This document shows, piece by piece, positions 54,490-62,471 of a stretch of 64,000 nucleotides of DNA. Made by a program: the position numbers and the translations under genes. Position 1 is the stretch's first letter, and each line of letters starts with the position of its first letter. The stretch lies in NCBI RefSeq assembly GCF_000708715.2, contig NZ_JENB01000007.1, positions 62,001 to 126,000 on the forward strand, written 5' to 3'. The notes beneath the pieces were generated by a model. That model saw only the letters and a list, made by a program, of their open reading frames with translations. It did not search any database and was not told where the DNA came from. The stretch is from Pseudomonas putida W15Oct28. Its GTDB lineage: Bacteria; Pseudomonadota; Gammaproteobacteria; Pseudomonadales; Pseudomonadaceae.

Positions 54490-54948
54490 CTATGCCCGGC
54501 TCACCTCAGCCCAGCGCCGTCGGCTGAACTTCAAACGCACCCGCAAGCGCCGATGCTCATCAGCCCCCTGCGCATCCTGCGGTATGCACTGGCTCTGCCC
54601 CAGCCATCGCCCCGCCCGCTCAAAGCGCAATACCACCAGCCGCGGCAACGCCACGCTGTCCCGGCACAGCCGCACCGGTTGCCAGCCACGGGCACGGCTG
54701 AACACCTGCCAGCCGCGCACATCGCGGCGCAGGCCAACAACGGCATGCTCATGGGTCAACAGGATTCGTCGGGGAATGGCCCAGCCAGCGTGGGCGATAC
54801 AGGCGGCGACGATGGAAAGGGCCAGCCAATCAGGCAACGTGCTCGCCCATACGGCAAGCCACGCCAGCACCTGGCAAGCCAGGTAGGCCGCTAGCAGCAG
54901 GCGCGAGCCTTGCCAGCGGCACTCGAAACACTCACTTGGGCTGGACAC
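54490..54948 (-). CDS. YgfX-like membrane protein (CptA-type)
   Basis: A 152-residue protein with two N-terminal membrane segments ([18 protein letters not shown] and [16 protein letters not shown]) and a soluble C-terminal part ([32 protein letters not shown]). Length and its position directly after sdhE match YgfX, reported in E. coli as CptA, a membrane toxin of the cytoskeleton whose partner was named CptB (SdhE). It starts at GTG 54948, overlapping the sdhE end by 17 bases. The toxic role here is not shown. Confidence 0.82.
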   Translation of the reverse strand: MSSPSECFECRWQGSRLLLAAYLACQVLAWLAVWASTLPDWLALSIVAACIAHAGWAIPRRILLTHEHAVVGLRRDVRGWQVFSRARGWQPVRLCRDSVALPRLVVLRFERAGRWLGQSQCIPQDAQGADEHRRLRVRLKFSRRRWAEVSRA

Positions 54949-55186
54949 GGTCCAGGATGATGCGGACCATGCGTTGCAGCTCCGGGTCTTCGGACTCGTT
55001 GCGCTCCATGAACCAGCCGAACATGTCCTGGTCCTCGCAGCTCAAAAGACGCACGTACAGTTCGCGGTCGGTCTCATTGAGGGTGGAGTAGACTTCCTGG
55101 GTGAAAGGCACCAGCAGTACGTCCAGTTCCAGCATGCCGCGGCGGCTGTGCCAGAAAAGCCGGTTGAGTTCAGTTTGTTCGACCAT
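54932..55186 (-). CDS. sdhE: FAD assembly factor SdhE (YgfY/CptB)
   Basis: An 84-residue helical protein that helps attach FAD to succinate dehydrogenase. ATG 55186 is chosen because the sequence from there, [20 protein letters not shown], carries the family signature RRGMLELD at the start; the upstream extension is not conserved. It also has [16 protein letters not shown] near residue 50. The gene is followed immediately by ygfX, the classic pair. Confidence 0.93.
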   Translation of the reverse strand: MVEQTELNRLFWHSRRGMLELDVLLVPFTQEVYSTLNETDRELYVRLLSCEDQDMFGWFMERNESEDPELQRMVRIILDRVQPK

Positions 55187-55319
55187 GGGGCCCTCCTCGA
55201 ATGGCCCGCCAGTATACAGCCCGGCGAGCGCAGCGACACCGGGCGTTGGTCTAGTCACCTACCTATTTTGTTACCGGCGTTCTATGATGGCCGCCAGTCT
55301 TTAGCCACCGCGATGACCC

Positions 55320-56261
55320 ATGGCCGATTCCGCTTTCTTCTGCCCCCTGTCCCACGAGGGCATCCTCGCCGTCCGCGGCTCCGATGCAGGCAAGTTCCTG
55401 CAAGGCCAGCTGACCTGCAACATCAACTACCTCAGCCAGGAACACGCCAGCCTGGGCGCCCGCTGCATGGTCAAGGGGCGCATGCAATCGAGCTTCCGCA
55501 TCTTGCCCGAAGGCAACGGCTACCTGCTGGCCATGGCCAGCGAACTGCTTGAGGCGCAACTGGCCGACCTGAAGAAGTACGCTGTGTTCTCCAAGGCCAC
55601 GCTGACCGATGAAAGCGCCGCCTGGGCACGCTTCGGGCTGCAAGGCGGTGACGCTGCGCTGCAGGCACTGGGGTTCGACGTGCCCGCAGGCGCTGGCAGC
55701 ACCGTGCGCCATGAAGGCCTGATCGCCATTGCCGTGTCCGAGGGGCGTGTGGAGCTGTGGGTACCGGCGGAAAACGCCGATACGGTACACCAGGCCCTCG
55801 CCGGCGCGCTGCCTGAAGGCAGCCTGAACGACTGGCTGCTTGGCCAGGTGCGTGCCGGTATCGGCCAGGTCATGGGGCCGACCCGTGAGCTGTTCATCCC
55901 CCAGATGATCAACCTGCAAGCCGTCGACGGCGTCAGCTTCAAGAAAGGCTGCTACACCGGCCAGGAAATCGTCGCCCGCATGCAGTACCTGGGCAAGCTC
56001 AAACGCCGCCAGTACCGACTGGCACTGGACCAGCAGGCCATTCCGGCCCCGGGTGCCGAGATCTTCTCGCCCACCCATGGTTCGTCGGTCGGTGAAGTGG
56101 TCATTGCTGCCGGCAACGGCGCCGGCTGCGAACTGCTGGCGGTGCTCAGCGCCGACGCGGTGGCAGACGACAACCTGCACCTGGGCAGCCTCGAAGGCCC
56201 GCGCCTGCAGGTACTGACCCTGCCCTACGAACTGGACCGCGACCGGGAAATCCAGCGCTGA
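55320..56261 (+). CDS. ygfZ: folate-binding YgfZ-like tRNA-modifying/Fe-S protein
   Basis: A 313-residue GcvT-like protein that uses a folate to support iron-sulfur enzymes and tRNA modification. The N-terminus FLQGQLTCNINYL and the family signature KGCYTGQEIVARM with its conserved cysteine at about residue 212 are diagnostic. It starts at ATG 55320 and is divergent from sdhE. Confidence 0.93.
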   Translation: MADSAFFCPLSHEGILAVRGSDAGKFLQGQLTCNINYLSQEHASLGARCMVKGRMQSSFRILPEGNGYLLAMASELLEAQLADLKKYAVFSKATLTDESAAWARFGLQGGDAALQALGFDVPAGAGSTVRHEGLIAIAVSEGRVELWVPAENADTVHQALAGALPEGSLNDWLLGQVRAGIGQVMGPTRELFIPQMINLQAVDGVSFKKGCYTGQEIVARMQYLGKLKRRQYRLALDQQAIPAPGAEIFSPTHGSSVGEVVIAAGNGAGCELLAVLSADAVADDNLHLGSLEGPRLQVLTLPYELDRDREIQR

Positions 56262-56316
56262 CCAGCCTGCCCCGCCCTCGTGGCGGGGCCGCACCACCAC
56301 TGCGGTAGACACGACC

Positions 56317-57123
56317 ATGAACAAGCTGGCCGAGATGGTTCAAGCACAGTTGCTCGATGCCATCGAAAAGGATGACCTGGTCTTGCCGACCCTGCCCGAG
56401 GTTGCCCTGAGCATCCGCGAAGCGGCGGAAGACAGCGAGATCAGCGTAGCGGCCCTGAGCAAGGTGATCGGTCGCGACGCGGCCCTTTCAGCGCGCCTGA
56501 TCAAGGTGGTCAACAGCCCGCTGCTGCGCGCGGCGGTCGAGGTCACCGACCTGCATACCGCCATCACGCGGTTGGGCATCAACTACAGCTGCAACCTGGC
56601 CATTGGCCTGGTGATCGAGCAGATTTTCCACGCACGCTCGTCAGCAGTTGAGCAAAAGCTGCGCGACATATGGGCCAACAGCCTTGAAGTTGCCGGCATC
56701 AGTTACGAAGTCTGCCGTCGCTTTACCCACCTCAAGCCAGACCAGGCCACCTTGGGCGGGCTGGTCAACCAGATTGGCGCACTGCCGGTGCTCATCTATG
56801 CCGAGGAGCACAATGAACTGTTGTCCGACCCGGTTTGCCTGCATTACGTGATCGAGCAGATCCAGCCGGTGCTGGGAGACAAGATCCTGAAGGCCTGGGA
56901 GTTTCCGGAGCAGTTGGTCAACCTGCCGAGCCAGGTTCAGGACCTGGACCGGCAGACCGACAAGGTCGACTACATCGACATCGTGCAGATTGCCCGCTGC
57001 ATCAGTCAGCGTGGTCGCAACCGGCCGCTGGCGGCACTGCCGGCGTACCGCCATCTTGGGCTGCCGTTCGGTACCGAGCTGGAAGTGGATGAACTGCTCG
57101 AGGCGCGGAGCATGTTGCGCTGA
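56317..57123 (+). CDS. HDOD-domain signalling protein
   Basis: A 268-residue protein filled by one HDOD domain. It has VLPTLPEVALSIREAAED and SVAALSKVIGRDAALSARLIKVVNSPLLR, the standard opening of HDOD proteins, then ITRLGINYSCNLAIGLVIEQIF. There is no attached output domain. Such proteins act as regulators of signalling, stress or motility; the partner is not indicated. It follows ygfZ after 55 bases and may be cotranscribed. Confidence 0.88.
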   Translation: MNKLAEMVQAQLLDAIEKDDLVLPTLPEVALSIREAAEDSEISVAALSKVIGRDAALSARLIKVVNSPLLRAAVEVTDLHTAITRLGINYSCNLAIGLVIEQIFHARSSAVEQKLRDIWANSLEVAGISYEVCRRFTHLKPDQATLGGLVNQIGALPVLIYAEEHNELLSDPVCLHYVIEQIQPVLGDKILKAWEFPEQLVNLPSQVQDLDRQTDKVDYIDIVQIARCISQRGRNRPLAALPAYRHLGLPFGTELEVDELLEARSMLR

Positions 57124-57135
57124 CTTGCCTCAGCC

Positions 57136-57240
57136 TGTGCCGACCCTTTCGCCGGCAAGCCAGCTCCCACAGGTACCCCACGGTTTTCGAAGGCTGTGTA
57201 ATACCTGTGGGAGCTGGCTTGCCGGCGATAGGGCCAGCAC
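57136..57240. repeat. paired REP palindrome, GCTGGCTTGCCGGC core type
   Basis: CCGGCAAGCCAGCTCCCACAGGTA and the second arm ending TGCCGGCGATAGGGCC are reverse complements in their central part. It lies between the convergent HDOD and tctE genes. Confidence 0.85.
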
Positions 57241-57249
57241 AGCTGCACA

Positions 57250-58629
57250 TCAATCTGCGATAAAACTCACCCGCACCCGCAACCCGCCCTTCTCGCCATC
57301 ATGCAGGCTCACCTGCGCCAGGTGCGCGCGGCAAATCTCGCCAACAATCGCCAGCCCCAACCCGCTACCCTGCGCGCTTCTCCGATAGAACCGCTCGAAC
57401 ACCCGCTCGCGCTCGTCCTCGGGAATACCCGGCCCGTCGTCTTCAACCTCCAGCACCGCTGGCGCCACCACCCGCAAAATCACGTTGCCGCCAGCTGGCG
57501 TATGCGCCAGGGCATTGTCCACCAGGTTGCTCAACAGCTCGTTGAGCAGCGTCGGTTCACCCTTGAGCCATACAGGGGCCTCGGCCTCCAGCGCCAACGC
57601 CACCCCGCGCTTGTGCGCCAGGGGCGCCATGGCCATGCCCAGTTCGCGGGCCAGCTGGCTCAAATCCAGGCGCTGCGCGCCGCCTTCGGCAATCGCCCGC
57701 GCACCGTTCTCGACCCGCGCCAGCGACAGCAGCTGGTTGGCCAGGTGGGTCAGCCTGTCGGTGCCCTGGGCCGCAGACTCCAAGGTCTGCCGCCACTCCT
57801 GCGGCTCGGACGAGCGCAGGCCCAGCTCCACCCGCGCCTTCAGGGCAGCCAGCGGCGTACGCAACTCATGGGCTGCATCGGCGATGAACTGCGCCTGGCG
57901 CTCGAACTGGCCGCGCAAACGCTCGGTAAAGTGGTTCAAGGCCCGCACCAGCGGGCTTAGCTCCCGCTGTACCTGCACCACCGGCAACGCCCGCAAATCA
58001 TCCGGTTGGCGCTCCTCCACCGCCGTGCGCAGGCGCTCCAGCGGCCGCAACGCCGCGCTCACGGCAAACCACACCATCACCAGCGCTCCCAGCGCCAGCA
58101 TGCCCAGGCGCAGCAGGGTGTCGGCCATCAACCCACGGGCCATGCGCACCCGTGCCTCCTCGGTCTCGGCCACGCGGATTTCCGCCATGCCGTTCATGTT
58201 CGGCTCGCTCACTGCCTTCAGCAGGCTGACCACGCGCACGTCCTGGCCCAGGTAGGTGGCGTTGTAGAACCGCGCCAAGGCCGGGTAGTCATCGGTACGT
58301 GGCGTGCCGGGCGGCGGCGGTGGCAGGTTCTCGTAGCCGGAAATCAGCCGCTGCTTGATGTCCAGCACCTGGTAGTAAATGCGCCCGGCGCTGTCGTAGG
58401 CGAAGGTGTCCAGTGCCACGTAGGGCACATCCGCGCTCAACGAACCGTCACGCTGCGACAGGCCGGCGGCGATCGTGCGCGCCGAGGCCAGCAGGGTGCG
58501 GTCGTAGGCCGTGTCGGCGGCTTCGCGGCCATTCCAGTAGGCACTCAGGCCGCTGGCCAGCATCAGCACCACCAGCAGCAAGGCCAGGTTGCCCAGCAGG
58601 CGCCCGCGCAAGCTGCCGTTGTCACGCAT
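57250..58629 (-). CDS. tctE: TctE sensor histidine kinase
   Basis: Inner-membrane kinase of 459 residues that senses tricarboxylates. A membrane span near residues 10-28 (LLGNLALLLVVLMLASGL) and a second near 175-190 (LGMLALGALVMVWFAVSAAL) surround a periplasmic domain with DVPYVALDTFAYDSAGRIYYQ. The HAMP region follows. The motif DAAHELRTPLAALKARVEL has phosphohistidine at 254; NLVDNALAHT, DDGPGI and GSGLGLAIV complete the ATPase. The start overlaps the tctD stop by eight bases. Confidence 0.93.
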   Translation of the reverse strand: MRDNGSLRGRLLGNLALLLVVLMLASGLSAYWNGREAADTAYDRTLLASARTIAAGLSQRDGSLSADVPYVALDTFAYDSAGRIYYQVLDIKQRLISGYENLPPPPPGTPRTDDYPALARFYNATYLGQDVRVVSLLKAVSEPNMNGMAEIRVAETEEARVRMARGLMADTLLRLGMLALGALVMVWFAVSAALRPLERLRTAVEERQPDDLRALPVVQVQRELSPLVRALNHFTERLRGQFERQAQFIADAAHELRTPLAALKARVELGLRSSEPQEWRQTLESAAQGTDRLTHLANQLLSLARVENGARAIAEGGAQRLDLSQLARELGMAMAPLAHKRGVALALEAEAPVWLKGEPTLLNELLSNLVDNALAHTPAGGNVILRVVAPAVLEVEDDGPGIPEDERERVFERFYRRSAQGSGLGLAIVGEICRAHLAQVSLHDGEKGGLRVRVSFIAD

Positions 58630-59293
58630 CGCGGTGCTCTAGCAGGTAGCCCAGGCCGCGGAAGGTGACGATGGCCACCGGGTGGCCGTCGAGCTTCTTG
58701 CGCAGGCGGTGGATGTAGATTTCGATGGCGTCCGGGCTGGCTTCTTCGTCCAGGCCAAACACCTGGGCAGCCAGTTGCTCCTTGCTCATCACCCGGCCCG
58801 GGCGGGCGATCAGCGCTTCCAGCACGCTTTGCTCGCGCGAGGTCAGGGTCAGGTTGTCGTCGCCCAGGGCGAAGCGCCGGGTATCCAGGTCGTAAACCAA
58901 TGGCCCGCAGCGTTGCTGGCGCTCGCCACCGAGCACACTGCGGCGCAGCAAGGCCTTGACCCGTGCTTCCAGCTCGGTCAGCTCGAACGGCTTGGCCAGG
59001 TAGTCGTCGGCGCCCAGGTTCAGGCCGTGGACCCGGTCCTTGACGTCGCTGCGCGCAGTCAGCATCAGCACCGGCACGGTCTTGCCACGGCCGCGCAGGC
59101 GCGCCAGCACCTCGAAGCCGTCCATGCGCGGCAAGCCGACATCCAGCACGACCACGGCGTATTCCTCGCTGGCAAGGGCCAGGTCGGCAGCCACGCCGTC
59201 ATGCAGCACATCCACGGTCAGGCCGTGGCTTTTCAAGGCCTGGGCCACGCTTTCAGCCAGTTGCAGGTGGTCTTCGACCAGCAGCACACGCAT
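58622..59293 (-). CDS. tctD: TctD response regulator
   Basis: OmpR-family regulator of 223 residues. It has phospho-acceptor Asp51 in VVVLDVGLPRMDG, the receiver Lys in YLAKPF, and a winged helix with LTSREQSVLEALIARPGRVMSKEQL and EIYIHRLRKKLDGHPV. It is read divergently from opdH-tctC, and direct repeats in the shared region suit its dimer. It is predicted to activate tricarboxylate uptake. Confidence 0.93.
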   Translation of the reverse strand: MRVLLVEDHLQLAESVAQALKSHGLTVDVLHDGVAADLALASEEYAVVVLDVGLPRMDGFEVLARLRGRGKTVPVLMLTARSDVKDRVHGLNLGADDYLAKPFELTELEARVKALLRRSVLGGERQQRCGPLVYDLDTRRFALGDDNLTLTSREQSVLEALIARPGRVMSKEQLAAQVFGLDEEASPDAIEIYIHRLRKKLDGHPVAIVTFRGLGYLLEHRDA

Positions 59294-59369
59294 CGGTTTC
59301 TCCCTGCTCGGGTGGGGCGGTGGCGCGGAGTGTACCGCTGTCGTCAGGCCTGTGAAGCCCCTTCTAACA

Positions 59370-59401
59370 AACCTTTCTCGTTGAAAGGTTAGCGAAAGGT
59401 T
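59370..59401. promoter_or_regulatory. TctD-type operator: inverted plus tandem GAAAGGTT repeats
   Basis: AACCTTTC (59370-59377) is followed by GAAAGGTT (59383-59390) and a second GAAAGGTT (59394-59401). The two direct copies are 11 bp apart, one helical turn, as favoured by OmpR-family dimers, and the first two form an inverted repeat with N5. The site lies between tctD and opdH. Confidence 0.72.
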
Positions 59402-59470
59402 CGTTGCCTAGCATCGCACCACGGTCGCTCCTCGCGCCGAAAAAAGCACCAGCAAGGTGCAACGAATAAG

Positions 59471-59478
59471 AACAATAA
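59471..59478 (+). promoter_or_regulatory. Hfq/Crc-type motif before opdH
   Basis: AACAATAA exactly matches AAYAAYAA and ends one base before the CGGAG ribosome binding site. A bound Hfq-Crc complex would block translation during growth on preferred substrates. Confidence 0.65.
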
Positions 59479-59493
59479 ACGGAGTCATCGACG

Positions 59494-60783
59494 ATGCTGT
59501 CATTGCAGCCGCAGGCGTTCGCGCCTACCCGTTCCTTTGCCGCACGCCCCTCTGCCATCGCCAGCGCCCTCGCGCTTGCCGGTGTCGCCCCGATGAGCCA
59601 GGCCGCCTTCTTCGAAGACAGCACGGCCACCTTCGAAACCCGCAACATGTACTTCAACCGCGACTTCCGCGATGGCACCAGCGCGCAACAATCCAAGCGC
59701 GACGAATGGGCCCAGGGCTTCATCCTCAACTTCGAGTCCGGCTACACCGATGGCACCGTAGGCTTCGGCCTGGACGCACTGGGCATGCTCGGCATCAAGC
59801 TCGACTCCAGCCCCGACCGCACCGATACCGGCCTGCTGCCGACCCACGATGACGGCAAGGCCGCCGACGAATACTCCAAGCTGGGCCTCACCGGCAAGGT
59901 GAAGATTTCCCAGACCGAGCTGAAGATCGGCACCCTGATCCCCGAGCTGCCGACGCTGCAGCCCAACGATGGGCGCATCCTGCCGCAAACCTTCGAGGGC
60001 GGCCTGCTCACTTCGAAAGAGATCAAGGGCCTGACCTTCACCGGCGGGCGCCTGGACAAGGCCAAGGACCGCAACGACACCAACTGGGAAGACCTGGCGC
60101 TGAACAACAAGAACGGCCGCTTTGGTGGCACGTTCAGCGCCGACAACCTGGCCTTGGGCGGGCTGGACTACCAGTTCACCGACCGCATCACCGGCAGCTA
60201 CCACTTCGCCCAGCTCGACGACATCTACCGCCAGCACTTCATCGGCATGGTCGCCACCCAACCCTGGGGCCCGGGCACCTTGGGCGCAGACCTGCGCCTG
60301 GCGGTGAGTGACGATGCAGGCGCCGCCAAAGCCGGCAACATCGACAACACCACGGTCAACGGCATGCTCAGCTACGCCCTGGGCGGGCACAAGGTCAGCG
60401 CCGCCTGGCAGCAGCTGTCCGGCGACAGCGCCTTCCCGTATGTCGATGGCGCCGACCCGTACCTGGTCAACTTCGTCCAGATCAACGACTTCGCCGGGGC
60501 CGACGAGCGTTCCTGGCAGGCGCGCTACGACTACAACTTTGCCGCGCTCGGCGTACCCGGCCTGACCTTCATGACCCGCTACATCAGCGGTGACAACGTC
60601 AGCCGCGCCGCCGGTGGCGAGGGCAAGGAGTGGGAACGCAACACCGAACTGAAGTACGTGGTACAAAGCGGCCCGTTGAAGAACGTCGCCGTGCGCCTGC
60701 GCAACGCCACCTTCCGCTCCAACTTCGCCCGCGACGCGGACGAAGTGAGGCTGTTGGTCAGCTACAGCGTAGCGCTGTGGTAA
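59494..60783 (+). CDS. opdH: OprD-family outer-membrane porin, OpdH-like (tricarboxylate)
   Basis: A 429-residue OprD-type porin expected to admit tricarboxylates such as cis-aconitate or citrate. Signal peptide ends at SQA before AFFEDSTATFETRNMYFNRDFRD. It has the family elements YTDGTVGFGLDALGMLGIKLDSS, KISQTELKIGTLIPELPTLQPNDGRILPQTF split over the first strands, and a final beta strand ending ALW. It starts at ATG 59494 after CGGAG. Location next to tctC and tctDE supports the substrate call. Confidence 0.9.
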   Translation: MLSLQPQAFAPTRSFAARPSAIASALALAGVAPMSQAAFFEDSTATFETRNMYFNRDFRDGTSAQQSKRDEWAQGFILNFESGYTDGTVGFGLDALGMLGIKLDSSPDRTDTGLLPTHDDGKAADEYSKLGLTGKVKISQTELKIGTLIPELPTLQPNDGRILPQTFEGGLLTSKEIKGLTFTGGRLDKAKDRNDTNWEDLALNNKNGRFGGTFSADNLALGGLDYQFTDRITGSYHFAQLDDIYRQHFIGMVATQPWGPGTLGADLRLAVSDDAGAAKAGNIDNTTVNGMLSYALGGHKVSAAWQQLSGDSAFPYVDGADPYLVNFVQINDFAGADERSWQARYDYNFAALGVPGLTFMTRYISGDNVSRAAGGEGKEWERNTELKYVVQSGPLKNVAVRLRNATFRSNFARDADEVRLLVSYSVALW

Positions 60784-60803
60784 CCCCATAGCGGTAATCC
60801 AAA

Positions 60804-60811
60804 AACAACAA
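60804..60811 (+). promoter_or_regulatory. Hfq/Crc-type motif before tctC
   Basis: AACAACAA exactly matches AAYAAYAA and lies seven bases before the CGGAGA ribosome binding site of tctC. With the identical arrangement at opdH, it predicts joint catabolite repression of the porin and the binding protein. Confidence 0.65.
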
Positions 60812-60829
60812 CGCTCACGGAGATAGACG

Positions 60830-61810
60830 ATGACCTTTTCACTGCGCCGCCTCGTCCTCGCTACCGGCTGCCTGCTGTTGGCCGGCAACGCCCTTGCTGC
60901 CGAACCGAAACGCCCTGAATGTATCGCCCCCGCCTCCCCCGGCGGTGGCTTCGACCTGACCTGCAAGCTGGTGCAAAGCGCCCTGGTGCAGGAAAAGATC
61001 CTCAGCAAGCCAATGCGCGTCACCTACATGCCCGGCGGTGTCGGCGCGGTGGCCTACAACGCCGTGGTCGCTCAGCGCCCGGGCGATGCCGGCACCCTGG
61101 TGGCCTGGTCCAGCGGCTCGCTGCTGAACCTTGCCCAAGGCAAGTTCGGCCGCTTCGACGAGAACGCCGTGAAGTGGCTGGCGGCCGTCGGCACCAGCTA
61201 CGGCGCCATCGCGGTGAAAAGCGACTCGCCCTACAAAACCCTCGACGACCTGGTCGCGGCCTTGAAGAAAAACCCGAGCAAGGTGGTGATCGGCTCCGGC
61301 GGCACCGTCGGCAGCCAGGACTGGATGCAAACCGCATTGATCGCCAAGGCCGCCGGTATCAACCCGCGTGACCTGCGCTACGTGGCCCTGGAAGGCGGTG
61401 GCGAAATTGCCACGGCGCTGCTGGGCGGTCACATCCAGGTCGGCTCTACCGATATCTCCGACTCCATGCCGCACATCCAGAGCGGCAACATGCGCATCCT
61501 TGCGGTGTTCTCGGAAAACCGCCTGGACGAGCCCGAGATGAAAGACATCCCTACCGCCAAGGAGCAGGGCTACGACATTGTCTGGCCGGTAGTACGCGGC
61601 TTCTACCTGGGGCCGAAGGTGAGCGACGAGGACTACGCGTGGTGGAAGGCTTCGTTCGACAAGATGCTGGCTTCGCAAGACTTCGCCGAGCTGCGTGACC
61701 AGCGCGAGCTGTTCCCGTTCGCCATGACCGGCGAAGAGCTGGACGGCTATGTGAAGAAGCAAGTGGCCGACTACAAGGCACTGGCCAAGGAATTTGGCCT
61801 GATTCAGTAA
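60830..61810 (+). CDS. tctC: tricarboxylate-binding protein TctC
   Basis: Periplasmic substrate-binding protein of the tripartite tricarboxylate transporter, 326 residues. The signal peptide ends in NALAAEPKRPEC. The Bug/TctC-family start APASPGGGFDLTCKLVQ and the stretch GGTVGSQDWMQTALIAKAAG are typical, followed by GGEIATALLGGHIQVGSTDISD. It passes citrate-like acids to TctA/TctB. Confidence 0.94.
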   Translation: MTFSLRRLVLATGCLLLAGNALAAEPKRPECIAPASPGGGFDLTCKLVQSALVQEKILSKPMRVTYMPGGVGAVAYNAVVAQRPGDAGTLVAWSSGSLLNLAQGKFGRFDENAVKWLAAVGTSYGAIAVKSDSPYKTLDDLVAALKKNPSKVVIGSGGTVGSQDWMQTALIAKAAGINPRDLRYVALEGGGEIATALLGGHIQVGSTDISDSMPHIQSGNMRILAVFSENRLDEPEMKDIPTAKEQGYDIVWPVVRGFYLGPKVSDEDYAWWKASFDKMLASQDFAELRDQRELFPFAMTGEELDGYVKKQVADYKALAKEFGLIQ

Positions 61811-61832
61811 GCCTGTCGGACTCACCACCACC

Positions 61833-61970
61833 CCTGTGGGAGCGGCCTTGTATCGCGATGGGCCGCACAGCGGCCCCTGGCACAGCCAATGCGAAGCTTC
61901 GGGCAGATTGCATCGGCAGGTTTTGCGGCCGCTTCGCGCCCGATCGCGACGCAAGGCCGCTCCCACAGGA
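61833..61970. repeat. paired REP palindrome inside the tctC-tctB gap
   Basis: TGTGGGAGCGGCCTTG (about 61835) faces CAAGGCCGCTCCCACA near the right end, with GGCCGCACAGCGGCC between them. It fills most of the 199-base gap within the tct operon, and is likely to reduce transcription from tctC to tctBA. Confidence 0.83.
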
Positions 61971-62009
61971 TTTGCATCTCACTTGAGCAATCCCAACGAG
62001 GATTCCCCA

Positions 62010-62468
62010 ATGATCCTGCAACGCATCTTCGCCCTGGTCCTGCTGGCGGTGTGCGCCGCCCTGGCCGTGATGGCCTGGCCCTACCAGGCGGCGTTTTCCT
62101 ATGAACCGGTGGGCCCGCGCGCCTATCCGCTGCTGATGCTCGGCCTGATGGGCCTGGGCCTGTTGTACCTGGTGTTCCGCCCCACGCCCATCGTGCGCAA
62201 GGACGATGAACCGGAACTGGACCGCGAAACCCTGACCAAGATCACCGCCTGCGTCGGCCTGCTGATCGTCTTCGCGGCCACCTTCGAAGCACTGGGCTTC
62301 ATCCTCAGCGCCATCCTGGTGGGCCTGCCCATGGCCCGTCTGTACGGCGGCCGCTGGCTGCACAGCGCCATCGTGGTGGTCGGCATGAGCCTGCTGCTCT
62401 ACTGGCTGTTCGACCGCGTGATGGACGTGCCCCTGCCCCTTGGCCTGCTGAGCGTACTGGAGAACTGA
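62010..62468 (+). CDS. tctB: tripartite tricarboxylate transporter small membrane subunit TctB
   Basis: A 152-residue membrane protein with four predicted spans, the small permease subunit. I start at ATG 62010 behind GAGGA rather than at the upstream in-frame ATG inside the REP. The sequence opens ILQRIFALVLLAVCAALAVMAW and has GPRAYPLLMLGLMGLGLLYLV and GFILSAILVGLPMARLYGGR. It is followed by tctA after three bases. Confidence 0.9.
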   Translation: MILQRIFALVLLAVCAALAVMAWPYQAAFSYEPVGPRAYPLLMLGLMGLGLLYLVFRPTPIVRKDDEPELDRETLTKITACVGLLIVFAATFEALGFILSAILVGLPMARLYGGRWLHSAIVVVGMSLLLYWLFDRVMDVPLPLGLLSVLEN

Positions 62469-62471
62469 CAC

